The notes below the pieces were generated by a model. That model saw only the letters and a program-made list of their open reading frames with translations, was not told where the DNA came from and did not search any database. DNA of 56,436 nt from Folioceros fuciformis. Its lineage: Eukaryota > Anthocerotophyta > Anthocerotopsida > Anthocerotales. Where the stretch lies: assembly GCA_049999805.1 (NCBI GenBank), contig JBNGIO010006232.1, forward strand, positions 211,340 through 267,775, given 5' to 3'. Positions within the stretch are counted from its first letter, which is position 1. Every line of letters starts with the position of its first letter. Shown here piece after piece: positions 29,378-41,900 of this stretch. A program made the translations under genes and the position numbers.

Positions 29378-31311
29378 ATGGTTTCTCCGTCCCGGTTGGG
29401 GAGCCTGAACGCTGCTGTCGCACATCTGACTCCTGTCAGTCACTCTGTGATGCTCGGTGTCCGGTGCCTTCCATTACCAGGCGGTACGAACTCCCGGGGA
29501 CTTGTTGGTTCAGGGTTGTTGGATGCCGTAGCTTCGTGGGGGCGACTCCATATCATTTCTGGAGGCTGGCCTCCATCGGGCATTTCGAGGCAGTTTGAGC
29601 GCTTCAGGTCGTCTAGCATGTCGGCTAGGAACCCCCTGCTTGTTCCTCTGGAGAAGGACCTTACTGAAGATTTAGGAGGCAGTGGTGGGCAATGTGATGC
29701 TGCTAACATACGGGATTCACACTTTGTGAGATTTTGCCCTCAAGCTGCCGCAGTACTAAGCACAGCTGTCTCTCTCGTGTCTTTAGACGATGGCTTCAAG
29801 CTTATAACTTTCGAGTCCAAGGAGGGGCGGACCGCAGTTGGGATTCTGCATGGGGATGACCTCTGGTATCCTGAATGCAGTTCCTCGGTAGTTTCGCTAA
29901 TTTCCGAGTATTTGCTTGCTGATGCGGGAATGGACTGACATGGGACAACAGGCCTTTGCAGGAGGTCTTAACCTCTTCAGGTGACACTGTTATTCCGCAT
30001 TGCAACGACATGACGGATGTCATACAGAATTGGGGTGATATCAAAGACAGGTGAGTTCAATCTTCATTAGGTTGTGGCTGCCATGAATCATGTCTTGGCA
30101 TGGCATTCCATTCTGAGTGTGCAGCCCACTGTTCGTCGTCTTGTCACAGACTGGATGTGGTGGGCAAATGCTCACAACAGGTTAGTGAAGTGAAGGTCCT
30201 TGCCCCAATTCCCAGTCCCCGTGGTGTCATCATGTGCATCGGGAAGAATTATGTGGATCACGTGAAGGAAATGGATACCTGGATATCTGCTCCAAGTATA
30301 ACGACTCCGGATGCGCCAAAGGTTAGCTTCGCCTCTGTCGAAAAGTTTGAGCTTCAAGTCTGGAACATTCCTGACAGGGTGCATATTTCTGCCCCACTTT
30401 TTAGCATCCGATCGTGTTCACAAAAGCACCACAGTCAGTTGTGGGGCCTGGAGCTGCCATCAAGTATCCTCATGGAGTGTCTTCACAGGTGGACTATGAA
30501 GCAGGTAACACTGTGGAGAGAGCTCGCCTCGGGCTGTCTACCACGTTCGTCCTTTATTTTGACTCTGGACTTTGATGTCATGTTCCTCTCCCATGTTGCA
30601 GAGCTTGCAGTGATCATAGGCAGAAGCGGCCACAATATTTCAAGAGAGGAAGCCATGTCACACGTCTTTGGGTCAGTGGTGGCTGGCATACCCTGGTTCA
30701 GCTCTATTGCCTAATGCTAAGATCACAACGCTCCGTTGCTGTGGTCCAGGTACACCATACTGAATGATGTAACAGCGAGGGACTTGCAGAAACGTCATCA
30801 GCAGGCAGGTTACTCTAACCTTTCCGCCCATACCATTTAGGAGAAGAGCATGGCTCTTACAAGTAGTATGTGACATGTTTCTTCACTGCCAGTGGTTCTT
30901 GGGGAAAAGCTGTGATACATTCTGTCCGATGGGCCCGTCCATTGCACCTGCATCTACAGTCAATGGCCTCGACCTGCGAATCCAATGCTGGATAAACGAC
31001 GAGTTGCGGCAGGTTCGACGGAATCTGGTGACGAGCTCGTGATGGGGCAGTTTCCTTCGCTGCAATGATATTCCCATCTTGACTCTGACGCGGTGTGGCA
31101 GGATGGTCGGACTTCACAAATGATCTTTTCTATACCAGAGCTGATTGAAACCATCTCAGCAGGTATCACCCTGCAGCCCGGAGACATTATCGCGACTGGA
31201 ACACCCGCTGGTGTTGGTTCTGGTTTCAACCCTCCTCGTCATCTGGTGCCGGGTGATAAAATTCGGATTCGAATTGAAGGCATTGGGGAGCTCAACAACA
31301 CTGTCGCCTGA
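29378..31311 (+). CDS. Fumarylacetoacetate hydrolase-family protein (FAHD-like)
   Basis: Eight exons: 29378-29865, 29952-30050, 30150-30321, 30405-30504, 30602-30671, 30750-30804, 30893-31012 and 31102-31311. They sum to 438 codons with consistent phases. The N-terminal 80 residues look like a transit peptide; an internal ATG at 29618 is an alternative start. An N-terminal domain (ITFESKEGRTAVGILHGDDL) precedes the catalytic FAH fold: PRGVIMCIGKNYVDHVKE, HPIVFTKAPQSVVGPG, metal-binding acidic pair in VDYEAELAVIIGRSG, acidic site in LNDVTARDLQ, FLGKSCDTFCPMGPS, SQMIFSIPELIE, PGDIIATGTPAGVG. These enzymes use Mg2+ to cleave or decarboxylate oxo-acids (acylpyruvase/oxaloacetate decarboxylase in FAHD1; function of FAHD2 types unclear). 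One intron (30805-30892) starts with GC, not GT. The boundary of exons 1-2 is the least certain. Confidence 0.85.
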
Positions 31312-31884
31312 ACTGATGGCGTTCCTCATCCCTAGAACCCCGTGCATCAGTGAGACACCTGCCCTCCCTGAGATTCCTGCCTCATTGCTTTCCGGTTCTA
31401 CATGTGAATGAACCATTCTCCTGCCGTGCGTGAGGATGTTCGATTACATTTTGATCCACGGCTGTGTGTGATCCTTATCCCGAGCGTGGGGGCTTTGAGT
31501 TACCTCATCTGTCTGTGAGCAGGATAGTGAAATGCAAAGCGGAAGCATCATAGTGCTAAACGCACCGAAGTCTTGTACGTGGTGCCATTTCTTGAAACAG
31601 ATTGTCTCAAATCTGTTGTAGTCCCTTCTTCCTGTCTTGCTGCTTGGGCAATGCGAGCTTTGGGCTTGTTCAGTACTTGCCCTGAGTAGAGTATGAAGGA
31701 AGTTTCTCCTGTTAGCCATGTCCCCTGGTTGTGTGGATGGAAGCCTGAAAACTGCTCGTCCAGAACCATTTCTACCTCAACCATGGTGAAGCAAGCAGCG
31801 TGGAAGCCGGTACTACTCCTTCCTTACCTTGGACATCCATCCTGTCGGACAACCGTTGTAGCGCAACTCGGCATACATCGGAGC

Positions 31885-32431
31885 TGGTAGACATTGCGGA
31901 ACTGATCGAGGGAATGAGACGAAAGATACCACCGCCACAACCGCCAACCACGGAGGATATACAGACAGAGGTGAGGGCGGTGGTGGTAACTCGAGACAGA
32001 ATGCCATGGAAAAAAACCCGTGACGATATCTACAGTGGTTCAGACACTCGTGAGCATGCGGAATCTGATTAGGACACCATGGATGCAGGGACAGTCTGAA
32101 GGCAAATGTCACGGAGTGTTCTGGAACCTATGTACCAAGGGCAGATATTTATGCCTGCCAGTTGGCGGAAAGGCTTTACCAAGAGGCAGATTTACCTAGG
32201 ACAAGATGACAGGGCGATTGAGGAAGCCAAAATGCATGACATGGTCCAGAGCATGCTGTTTCTGCGTGGCTTCATGTCAGGCATTGCGGCCACAAGAAAG
32301 TGAAGCTCAATTCCACAGAAACCTCAAGCTCTCCGTCGATGTCTGAAATGCCTACGACGTCCACACTGGGTGGCCATCACAGATCCGCGCGGAATGATAC
32401 GTTACGTGAGGATGGAGTACGATAAAGAGTA
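31885..32431 (+). pseudogene. Broken paralogue of the AP2-like gene at 1878-3560
   Basis: One plus frame gives VDIAELIEGMRRKIPPP, then TEDIQTEVRAVV (compare EEIAKTIMRIKERKPAA and LEDLQMAVVAL in the 1878 gene). Next come MYQGQIFMPASW, RQIYLGQDDRAIEEAKMHD and FLRGF (compare RQVYLGSFVDPCEAAVFRD and YLCGL), then LKCLRRPHWVAITDPRGMI, RYVRMEY (compare LDRLKQPEWLALTDWREVL, QYVKKE). Three in-frame stops interrupt it (near 32071, 32098 and 32302) and the second AP2 unit was not found, so it is most likely dead. Introns could remove some stops, so an active multi-exon gene is not fully excluded. Confidence 0.6.
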
Positions 32432-32705
32432 GCTTCAGACACGCCGTATGGAAATGTATCACAGGATATAGGCAGCTGGATGACCATCACCGACTTTCTC
32501 CGAAAGTCCATGGCTGCTATGAAACAGGTTTTTTCTATCGAAACACACATGCCAACACGGGCGTTGGCAGCCCTGTGGTGATGATGTCTTTCGTTCACGA
32601 AATAGAAAACAATATTCTTGTTCGGAGGGACCGCAGCACGATGCCAGCAACAAACGGTACACGGGAAGCAGGCGGGATGTGCAGACGGTGTGACAGACAG
32701 GCAAC

Positions 32706-32730
32706 GGGATTGGGATTGGGATTGGGATTG
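32706..32730 (+). repeat. (GGGATT)4, potential G-quadruplex
   Basis: Four GGG tracts at 32706, 32712, 32718 and 32724 are separated by ATT loops, which satisfies the canonical G-quadruplex pattern. Flanks 32432-33397 show no gene I can support. Confidence 0.8.
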
Positions 32731-33397
32731 TGGCTATTGCTGGAGCTGGCGCTGGCGCGCCAATGGTGGCCCTGATATTGATACGCGAGGCCAATGCCGA
32801 CTGCCACAGAGGAGGGAGATTTTCTGAGCCCCGTGGGCAGCAGTGCTCGACGCGCGCCAGATCTTTTTCTTGCTTGTGACTGGCATGCGTGCAATTGTTA
32901 ATGCCGAACGTGGGAATCGGGACTCGCGCCGCTGGCGTTCTCCATCCCGCGCCATATCTTTTCCTAACTGATGAGTGGTAACCGCGAAGTGTGCTGTGCA
33001 CTCATTCGACTGGCCCGCAGCTCCGGCTCGGCATCACATGCTGCCTGCGCTTCCGTCCACGAGGAAACCACAATGCTTGTATTCCTGAGCTCAAGCATGA
33101 CGTCTGGACCTAGGTTTTTCATTCTGGACACCCTGGAGTCAATGGTGTGCCGGCTCCAATGAGGGGAGCAGGGCCGTCTACGGCATGTGCGGCTTTGGCT
33201 CTGGAGATTCCCCTCGCAAGTTGCTGCCCTGCAGATGTCGGTCTCCGCCATCGCCTGTGAGTATTGCAGCGGAGAGATGCACGGCCATGGTATCGTGTGT
33301 TCTAGGGCCCGAATTAGGTTTCGAGAGGCCTTGCCGGTGGAACTGTGCAGCGTGCAGCCGTACCAGGTGCTCGACGACATCATGTCGTGCATCAATG

Positions 33398-33480
33398 CCA
33401 ACTGCCTCGGGACTGCATCTCGGTGCCAACTGCCTCGGGACTGCATCGCTGTGCCAACTGCCTCGGGACTGCATCCATGC
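33398..33480. repeat. 27-28-bp tandem repeat, three copies
   Basis: GCCAACTGCCTCGGGACTGC recurs at 33398, 33425 and 33453 with 7-8 bp variable spacers. Frames through it exist on both strands but have no family signature. Nothing is supported from 33481 to about 34700. Confidence 0.88.
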
Positions 33481-34775
33481 CTTTCCAATGTTGGTGTGGG
33501 TGGAGGTTGGTCTCCTTTTTAGATCGTGGCTGCCTTGCACGCAAAGCACTGTGCGTTTTGGAGTCCAGAGTGGATGGCAGTGGCAAGTCCGACAGATCCA
33601 GGTCATTGCATCCACCTACTTTACCTTGAATTGAGACAGCAGCTTCAAACGTAGTTCACATCTGCCATCAACTTGGCCTGTACCACAGAGTATATGGGCC
33701 ACTTACTAGGCACACCTGGCCCTTTTTTTCTGCTGGTTGAGGTACTCTATTAGAGACAGGGAACGCTAATTACAGCAAGTTGCACCCAACTTGACAAGCT
33801 AAAACACATCTGATCAATTATCCTTAGAGGCAGATGCGGGTGTGCCCAGCATAGCAAAATGTAGCCCCTGCCTCCTGATTGGACAAGGTACCCAAACCAA
33901 TACCCAACCAAACAAAGATTGCTTGTGTCCCCGAAGTTTTCAACGGGCCAATGCAGGTCTCCAAGAACGGAATTTCCGGCTAGATTCAAACTAGTTACTG
34001 CTGCAGCTTTCTGTGCCAACCAGATCGCTTTCTGCTTTTTCCTGTGGCCACCGTTCAGACGTGTCTGGCACGCCTCTCTCTGCTGCACCTGGCAGACAGA
34101 TGCCTGATAAAAAATAGAACAAAAATAAATGACGACACAAGAGCAGAAGGCAAGGTGAATTCAGTTGTTCACCTTTTGGGTAGCCTCTGACACGTCTGTT
34201 GATGGCTGAATCGACTTTTCACGAATGTGAACATCCTGGAACTTCGAACCAAGAGTCACGACTGACCCAGACAAAACCTGTCACTTTGACCATCAGCTTA
34301 CAACTAACTCCATAACTTAACCACAAATGCACCCGGATCCCTTCTCGCTCACAGCATTCGGAGCCTTCACCAACTCTTCGCTGTTGACTCCTTGTCGGCA
34401 GTGGCGTCACCTTGTGCTGTCATATCATGAGAGGGTTTAAGACTCTTGGCATATATGGTTCCCTTCATTTCTTTAGATTTCTTTTATCACTTAGGCCTAG
34501 AGTTTGAGCTTATGCTTATCCTTAATATTAACTTAGCTAATATCCACACTAGTCACAACCTTGATTGATTGGAGGTCTTGGAACAGCATACAGTTCCTCA
34601 ATTGTCAAGAGAAGTGTCATCTACATCAGAACAGGAACAAGTGTAGCCTCCATGAGTTATTTAGGTTTCCTAGAATTACGATTGATTATGCTTGTAGCTT
34701 TCTGATGTCTTGAATCCCTTTCTTTTCAATCCACTATATGAGCAAGCCAGAGTTTGCTTACAAAATTTGGGCAAG

Positions 34776-35966
34776 ATGCCTGTTCGATTATTTGGGTCTG
34801 TGGCATTTGATCCTCCTCCACAAAAAGGTTTGATAAAAAAGGTAGCTCTGGGTAAGACAAAGAGACCTCCTATAGACCCTTCTAGGTTTCCACGAAAATG
34901 GGGATACGCTCCAAACCATGTGTTGAAGCAAAAAAGGCATTATGGTGCTGGAAATACTGTGAGTACTGCTTCTCATGCATTAGAATGAGATTTGCAAACG
35001 AGACCACGAAGAAGGAGGGACAGCTTTTCATCCTCCACTCATTCCTTGTAGGACTTCTTTGAGAAACAAAGATTATGTGCCCGGGATTTCTCCTTTCAAA
35101 GACACCCATGGTATCCAAACTTAATTGACCAGAAGAAGGACTCACTAGCTTATGAAGGTGATCGCTATGAACGATTTCGGCGAGATGTCGCTGGAATGCT
35201 CAAAGCAGAGCGTCATAATGCAAGAAGGAAACAAGAGGTACATCAGAATCTAAGTTCATCTTAAGACCATTGTTTTGTCCCAAAAGTGCATGAAGATTAG
35301 CTTTCACTTTTCATACAACATCTCCATCAAACATCTCATTCTTTCAAACTCCAAGCCTCATGTTCCCTTAACCTTCTAGGCTATGTACCAAGAATGGCGC
35401 AACATCAAAATGTGTAGAGAATACGACTTAAGGACAAGTAGAGAAGAGTCTTTCTTGAAACAAGAAAAGCATGAGGAAGAGAGGAGAAAAACTGTTGGAA
35501 ATATTTCCAACAAAAATAGCACTGCCTACAATCCTATTACATTAGAATACCACGACGGATACGAAGGCGACAAATTGACATATGAAGACAAGGCAACCAA
35601 GTAAGAATCATACTTGTCTTCTACAAAAATATTTTATATTTTTACCTTAATTCATAACAACATAAACACACATTATTATAAATCTTGTAGGTGGAGGCAG
35701 GAAATGAGATCAATTTATTTGCAAAAAAAAATAAATGGCGATAGAAAATATAATTGGATGGGTTGGACTCCAAGACCTTCTATTGTTGAGCCAGTAAAAC
35801 CAGTTGCACCCAAGCCATATTGTAGGACACCTAAAAGGTACTACTACTACCCAAATTTTATTTAAAGGTGTTTAAAGTCTTCTTTAAAAAAATCTAGTAA
35901 ATGATTTTTTGTTTTAATCTTGATTGGTTGTAATTCAGAATTGACATTGAAGTAAAAGATGAATGA
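34776..35966 (+). CDS. Unknown five-exon basic/charged protein, possibly ciliary
   Basis: Exons 34776-34958, 35052-35237, 35380-35600, 35691-35837 and 35939-35966 join in phase to 254 residues; an upstream exon is possible. The product is basic and rich in Arg, Lys, Tyr and Trp: MPVRLFGSVAFDPPPQKG, SRFPRKWGYAPNHVLKQKRH, RHPWYPNLIDQKKDSLAYEG, YERFRRDVAGMLKAERHNAR, YNPITLEYHDGYEGDKLTYE, WRQEMRSIYLQKK, YNWMGWTPRPSIVEP. Tyr-Asn-Pro-Ile-Thr-Leu-Glu-Tyr followed by short basic helices is the style of flagellar/ciliary microtubule-associated proteins, but I cannot name a family. If right, it would be expressed in motile sperm of a seed-free plant. The gene and its introns are clearly more AT-rich than its neighbours. 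No signal peptide or membrane segment. Confidence 0.6.
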
Positions 35967-37600
35967 GAAGAACAATCATTGTAGATACTGTGAGATAATT
36001 CATCATCATCTCAAGGTAATCCATCCTGTACAATAGTAAAGATTCTCTCACTTCTTTTTATCAAAGGTATTTTTTTATTGTTAAAATATTATATTTTTTC
36101 TTTCAACTTTTTGCTTTCTTTGTGAAGAGAAGATGATATTGAAGATGTCTATTATTTCACAATTGATTCTCTTCCAGATGATGTACATATATCCAACCAG
36201 AAAAATAAATATTAGAATTATTAATAAAGCTAATTAAAATAAAATACCTTATATTTTAATAATTAATTCTTCCACTTTATCCACACTAATCAACTTGCTT
36301 CATAAATGTTCCCTTTTTTAAAATCTACTCTTAAAATAAAAGATTGTTTTGAATGGATTTTGTTTTTATTCAAAATTAGTATGTATCGGGAGGAACATAA
36401 TAAGAATAATTATTGATACCAAGGCCAGCCGCAGTGACAACATCCTGGTCGGGAACTGGGTGAAGCATCCATCCATTCTTCCTCAGCAAGCAAGCACGCA
36501 AGCCGGTCGTGGTGGGTAGCAGAAAGGGCTTCCCGACCTTCGTGGCTCCCGACCCATGAGCTGGACCTTTCATGTCCTTGGAATGATTTGCTTTCCTTGG
36601 CTTTCGTTTGGTTGCTAAGCGTCAAAGTTTGAGTCAAAGAAAGGCTTTTTGCGTCATCCAGATCCCGGGTTTGGCTCAGCAAGTTGGAAGGTGCGAGGCC
36701 CTGAGGGGATCTGGAGCCAATTTGAAAGCGCTGCGTGGGACGCAGAACGAGTTTGGTGGCAGATATGGAGAAGTGAAGCTGCAAATGGAAAGGCGCTAAA
36801 TCAATGCCTGGTCGCTCATAGGTGGGAGTGGGAAATTGGGGGAAGATGTGGAAGCGCGGAAAGCAAAAATCAGAAGCTGCTGCATCGGTCTGTGGTTGGA
36901 GGCGGGGCAGCCCACAAAAAATCGGCTCGCTTCTGTGGTGGTCCGAGATTCACTCAGCGGCTCCGGTCTGGTCGCTGGGAATCCTTTTTGGTGGGTGCTA
37001 CTGTGCAGCGTGCGACATGTGTATGTATGTATGTACGTGTGTAGGTACTGTACTGTACTCTGCTGCGCCCCGGTCTGAGTAAGAGGAACAACGTGGCTGA
37101 CCAGGGTTAGCTCGCGGGTTACGGCAGGAGCCCATTGGTCGGTTTCTCCGTACGAGCTGCCAAATTCCTGCCGCGCAGTCACTTGGCTGCCGCGGTCCCA
37201 CGTTTCCGCTTGAACGTGTCCTTTTGTGGCCTCGGGTAACCTTTCACCTTGGGCCGGTTACCTTGCTTCGCCTCTCGTCCACATCCTGCTGCTGTCGCCC
37301 GCCTCTCCCTCGAAGCTCGAATCTTTCACGGCCGGAAGGGATGTTCGGGCTGCTCTCTCTCTCTCCCATTTAATGCCCGCTAGAGCTAAGAGAGGAGAGT
37401 TTGCTGCGAGCGGACCTGCTTCCTCGTTAGCTCGCACGTCCGCTCGCTCCCGCCCTGGGGACGTGGTTTGGTGTGCAATTGTTGGGAAGGGGAAGAGAAG
37501 GGGAGGGTTGGAGGGTACGAAGTTGAGGCCCGCTTGTTGCCGCTGTTGATTTGCTCGGGAGTGGGACGGGAGAAGTGAGGAGCCGGCCGCTTGTGGCTTG
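35967..37600. other. Intergenic: AT-rich tail, then GC-rich upstream region
   Basis: 35967-36400 is very AT-rich and looks like 3' flank of the preceding gene. From 36420 composition returns to about 55% GC, with a GTATGTATGTATGTACGTGTGT microsatellite-like stretch near 37018-37045. A pyrimidine-rich leader (CTCTCTCTCTCTCCC near 37357) lies before the gene at 37601. No further gene is supported. Confidence 0.5.
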
Positions 37601-38227
37601 ATGACCTTGGGCCCAGTGCATGCTGTGCCCGTAGAGCGGAAGAGGAAGGAAGCTGAGGTTGTGGTTGAGGCCGAGGTTGAAGATACCCGGGCTTCGGTGA
37701 AGAACAAGAAAGCCGCCAGTGTGCAGGAGGCGGAGGCTGCGTCGAAGCCTGGTATGGCTGCTGCGTGTCTTGCGGAATTCTCGCGGCCTCAGTTCGTCGT
37801 CATGGGAGAGTACTCGAGGTCGACTTCTCTGTCTCGGTCGGGAGCGGAGAGGCAGGACGGTGAAGTTTCGGGCGAATTTCACGAGGTACGGGAGGAGGAT
37901 AGGGCGGAGGAGGGGGCGTCTGTGCCGTCCGTGCCGGATTCCTGGGCCGGAGACGCGTTCCTGCATGCTGGAGATGCGTGGGAGTCTGGTTCTGTGTCCG
38001 TGGTCCCGATGCCGATTCTCTCCAACAGGGACAGGCTTCAGCGCCACCGACTCCAAGTCGCGGGACATGTTTCTATCCCTGATACGTGGCCCGGGGAGCA
38101 GCATCTTCTGGATTGGATCGACACGGAGGAGGTAGAGGAGGGGTTGAGGCCGCTCGGGCTGATGATGGCCCGGGCCGCGCTCATCAACGAGCAATCGAAA
38201 GGGAGCGGAAGCAGGCGCCTGCGGTAG
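37601..38227 (+). CDS. Small acidic protein with a conserved-looking C-terminal Trp/acid motif
   Basis: 208 codons from the ATG at 37601. The N-terminus is charged (VERKRKEAEVVVEAEVEDT). Residues 120-208 carry two related segments, VPDSWAGDAFLHAGDAW and IPDTWPGEQHLLDWIDTEEV, then EGLRPLGLMMARAALINEQ. The second resembles a C-terminal motif (IP-x-x-W-G-x-E-x-LL-x-W) that I recall from uncharacterised plant-specific proteins ending in a similar ARAALVEE helix. I cannot attach a function. No signal peptide, membrane span or enzyme motif is seen. Codon use is ordinary for the window, and the long frame in a GC-rich region could partly be chance, but the motif argues for a real gene. Confidence 0.55.
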   Translation: MTLGPVHAVPVERKRKEAEVVVEAEVEDTRASVKNKKAASVQEAEAASKPGMAAACLAEFSRPQFVVMGEYSRSTSLSRSGAERQDGEVSGEFHEVREEDRAEEGASVPSVPDSWAGDAFLHAGDAWESGSVSVVPMPILSNRDRLQRHRLQVAGHVSIPDTWPGEQHLLDWIDTEEVEEGLRPLGLMMARAALINEQSKGSGSRRLR

Positions 38228-38975
38228 CTGACTATGGGCGTGGACGGGTGGTTTAATAATAGGTGGATACACTCGGGAGTGGAAGTCTCGTCGGAGAGAG
38301 CGATGGATGGATTGCTCGCTGGTCTGTCCAGCAGGATACGAAGGAGGATGGCATGGTCGCTGTCAGTGTATCAGCTGTTGCTTGCCCTTCCTGCAGGTTT
38401 GGAATACGCTACGTTTGTTCCCTGGCGTTGGTGACCATGGTGATCTATTAACATGCCAGTCGCATTCCCGCCGACGTCAAGCGAAGTAGGAATGAGATGA
38501 AATCCCGATGAGCTCTTGGCCACGAAGCCTGGTGGCCGCAGGGAGGGTTCGCAGCCGAAATGTCTCGCAGCAGCAGCAGCACGCCAGCTCCTGTCGTTTG
38601 CGAGGTTGAGGCTCAAGGCCTAATCCAATTTGGATTATGGACTCCAGAGGCAATGTGTCCGCGGTGGCGTCCTCGCTTGTACTGATTCCAAATCGTAATA
38701 AACGCCAGCTCTTTCCTTGATTCTTCCTGCGCACGCTGTGTCCATCCTGTTTGCCTGGGTCAGTCAGAGCAAAGTGCGCAACTGTGCGCAAGCAAGCAAT
38801 AGATTTTCGCGTAAAGTACATCGACGACAGAGCCATACGACTCATGCAGAAACGAGATGTGCACAGTAACCTCTGATACTGTGGCGGACAAATTCTGTAA
38901 ATTGAGTTCTTGGCAGCACCTTCGGTGTGTACCATTGTGCCGCCATCAGAGCAGCCGGGAAAATAGCACTCCAAT

Positions 38976-41900
38976 TTACGAAGAAAGTGCGATTGTTGCA
39001 ACAATCGGGTATCCATCTGTTAATTCCTTCTGGTCATACTGAGTCTCATTCCAGGAAGAACAGATGGCGGCAGGTGAAGAGAAAATGTAACCAGCTCCAG
39101 GATCTCGATCAGCAGGGCCATTCCACTCCCCATGGGTTGCCACATAGCCATCGATGAGCCCTGACGAGATGATGCTGTTGTAGCCAGTGCTGCGGGGGCC
39201 TGCGTTGATGTCGCCACCGAAAATCAAGGGCACACCGCGTCCCCGGATATCCGGTCCAGCTGCGGAGGTGTTGTTGTCTAGTAATCCCCGCAACAGATCT
39301 TTTGTCCGTTCAGCTTGCAGCACAATCTCGTCTTCCAAAACACCGAAGTGGGCATTAACCAGATCGACAGACTTTCCTTGGAAAACAATGCTGGCATGCT
39401 GGAAGCAAGCGTTCTCTCCTGTCGGCGAAGGAAGCACTTCCCAGTCGGCATGTTCGAAGCTGACGACGGACAGCAGTGCACAGCCCCAAGTATCTGATCT
39501 CGTGGGAGGAGAGTACACACTTCGCATCTTCATCCAAGTTGCCAGGTAATCAACCTGTAGAGGAAAGGATGGGCATCAGCCTTACGTTTGCTTAAGATAT
39601 CCTTAACAGCAAACACATCTTACAATCACAAATACCAGGTCCATGTTGCCGTGGACGATGTGCATCATGTCTGTCTCCTGTAGCCTGGACCAGTGCCAGG
39701 AGAACGATAAGAAAGAAACAAGACTGCAACATGATGTAAACAAAAGAGTTCGATACGTTAAGAGAAAACTCACATTATGACATGTGGCTGTTCCTTGGTA
39801 AACACGTTGTACAAGCTGACATAGTTGAGTTTGCCAGATCTGCTGAAGCCCTGCTGGACATTCAAGTTGATCACTCTGAGATCTCCCTCAAAATTTCTTC
39901 CGCTCCAGTTCGAAGTATGCTCTAGCCGAACCACAAATGCTGTTGCGAGAATGACACCGACCAGCCCAATCAATGTCCCCACTGCCTGCACGGGCATTCC
40001 ATCAGCAGTCGATGGGAAAGCTTCAAAGCTCCTGCACTTCCTAGAGTGACAATATCACCGAAACACGAGCAAGGATCAAAAAATGGAAAAGAAGCGAGGC
40101 ACCTTCCGACCGGGAACCCCACTTCCCCACGTGAGTGTTCCTGTGCGCCATGCTCCCATTCTGGCACCAAACTCCCACTTCTCTTGAGGCGTGACATCAG
40201 GGCCTCGAGCGAGACCTACCCCTACGCCGACAAATGTGGTGCTCATGAGATAGGCTCGAGTACCTCGGAGAAACCCAATTCCAGGCATGGATTCATAGGC
40301 AAGCAGGGCTGTACTCCAGACAAGCAGTACTACATACAGAAGCATGGCTACTCCTAATCCTGATCCCGGGTATACTCCAAAGATATTCCTTGGCATTATC
40401 ACCCAGAGCGAGGGAACTGCAAAAGATAGCAGAGCACTTCCGATCACAGTGGATGTAACCCCTTGAAGTACCAAGACTGCTCCGGTTGCAGCACACAACC
40501 AGGCAACAAGTGCTTGCACTTGCTTGGGCAGTTGGTCACGGGCAACTTCCGCAGAGAATATGGTCCCAAGGGCTAGCGAGCAGATTGAAAGCCAACCCCA
40601 GGACACCGGTGCTCCAGACCATCGATACAGACAGTTTGGAGATGTGAACAGCCAGTGGGTGAGGAACAGAAGACTCCCAAACCCAACTCCCATTTGAACT
40701 GTCCTTGAACATCCAGCTTTTGTCCACTTCCAACCGCGTTTACGATACATGTTGAAATCACTGCCTGAGCTACTTTCCACTCCTCCTATCTCATCTAGCC
40801 ACGGAACTTCTTCCCCCTCCCCCCATCTCTTCCCAATGGTCTCTTCCTCCCAACATTGCAAAGACAATCCCGCAACCTGGTTACTTGAGGGTCGGGACTG
40901 GACATTGACTTTGACTTCCAGAATCTCAACTGTGGAACCATTGGGCAAATATCCATAATCCATCTCAACCATCTCTGTGCCTTCCTGATCTTGAAGCCTG
41001 CTATGAATAACCAATGGGGCATCCTCCCTATCGAAAGGAAAGCTCAGATTCTCAGCAACAGCAAGCACATTCTCTTCACCTTCACCACGAACAGTCATGC
41101 CTAAATCGCTTCGCACCTCCTCTTGCGCTTGCATTCCCTTGCTTGACAAATGAATTGACTGCATCTCCACATCCTCCAGATGATCATCATCAGTCATGCC
41201 CAGCCGACACCTTCTCTCAAACTCAGCGATCTTTCTATACGAACCACTGTCTCCCCCTTCCCCATCAAAGTCGTCACTGAGCGCGTCTGTAGAATCTGCC
41301 ACTTCTGCTGCCGTAAAACCTGTCTCGTCTTTACCGACATCCTCCCCTTCCCACTCTGCTACATCCTCTGTAAGCACTATGAAAGCCGTGCACACCCCTG
41401 GGAACACTCCCAACAATACAAAACCCCAGGTTGAAGCGACTATCGGATTCGGACCAGCGTAAGCCCATCGCAGTGCCTGGTTTACAACATAAATCAGTTG
41501 CACCATCAAGACCACGACAGCAGAAACGGAAATGCAAGAGTGCTAGAGTCACGTTGAATAGGGTGAAGGGAACGTACTTGCAACAGGAGGATTCCCCCAA
41601 TCATTCCAAAGCCCGTTCGTCTCCTGCGTGCTCCTGTTCCAGCCCAGAAACCTTCCAACACGTACAAACTCATGATGGCAACCGAGTTTGCGGAAAAGGA
41701 GAGTCGACTCAGAGGAGTCCTCCGAGACTGACCCCAAATACCAACCAAGCCACAGAGTAACATCAGAGACCGAGTCCATGGGTGTAGATCCAGATAATCT
41801 CGCAGAGTGGGCTGTCCCAACACCACCGCGGGAGTAAACAGGTAGGCAAGGAATCCGATTTCAGGAGCAATCCCTCCCTTCTGAAGCTGGAACCAGTACA

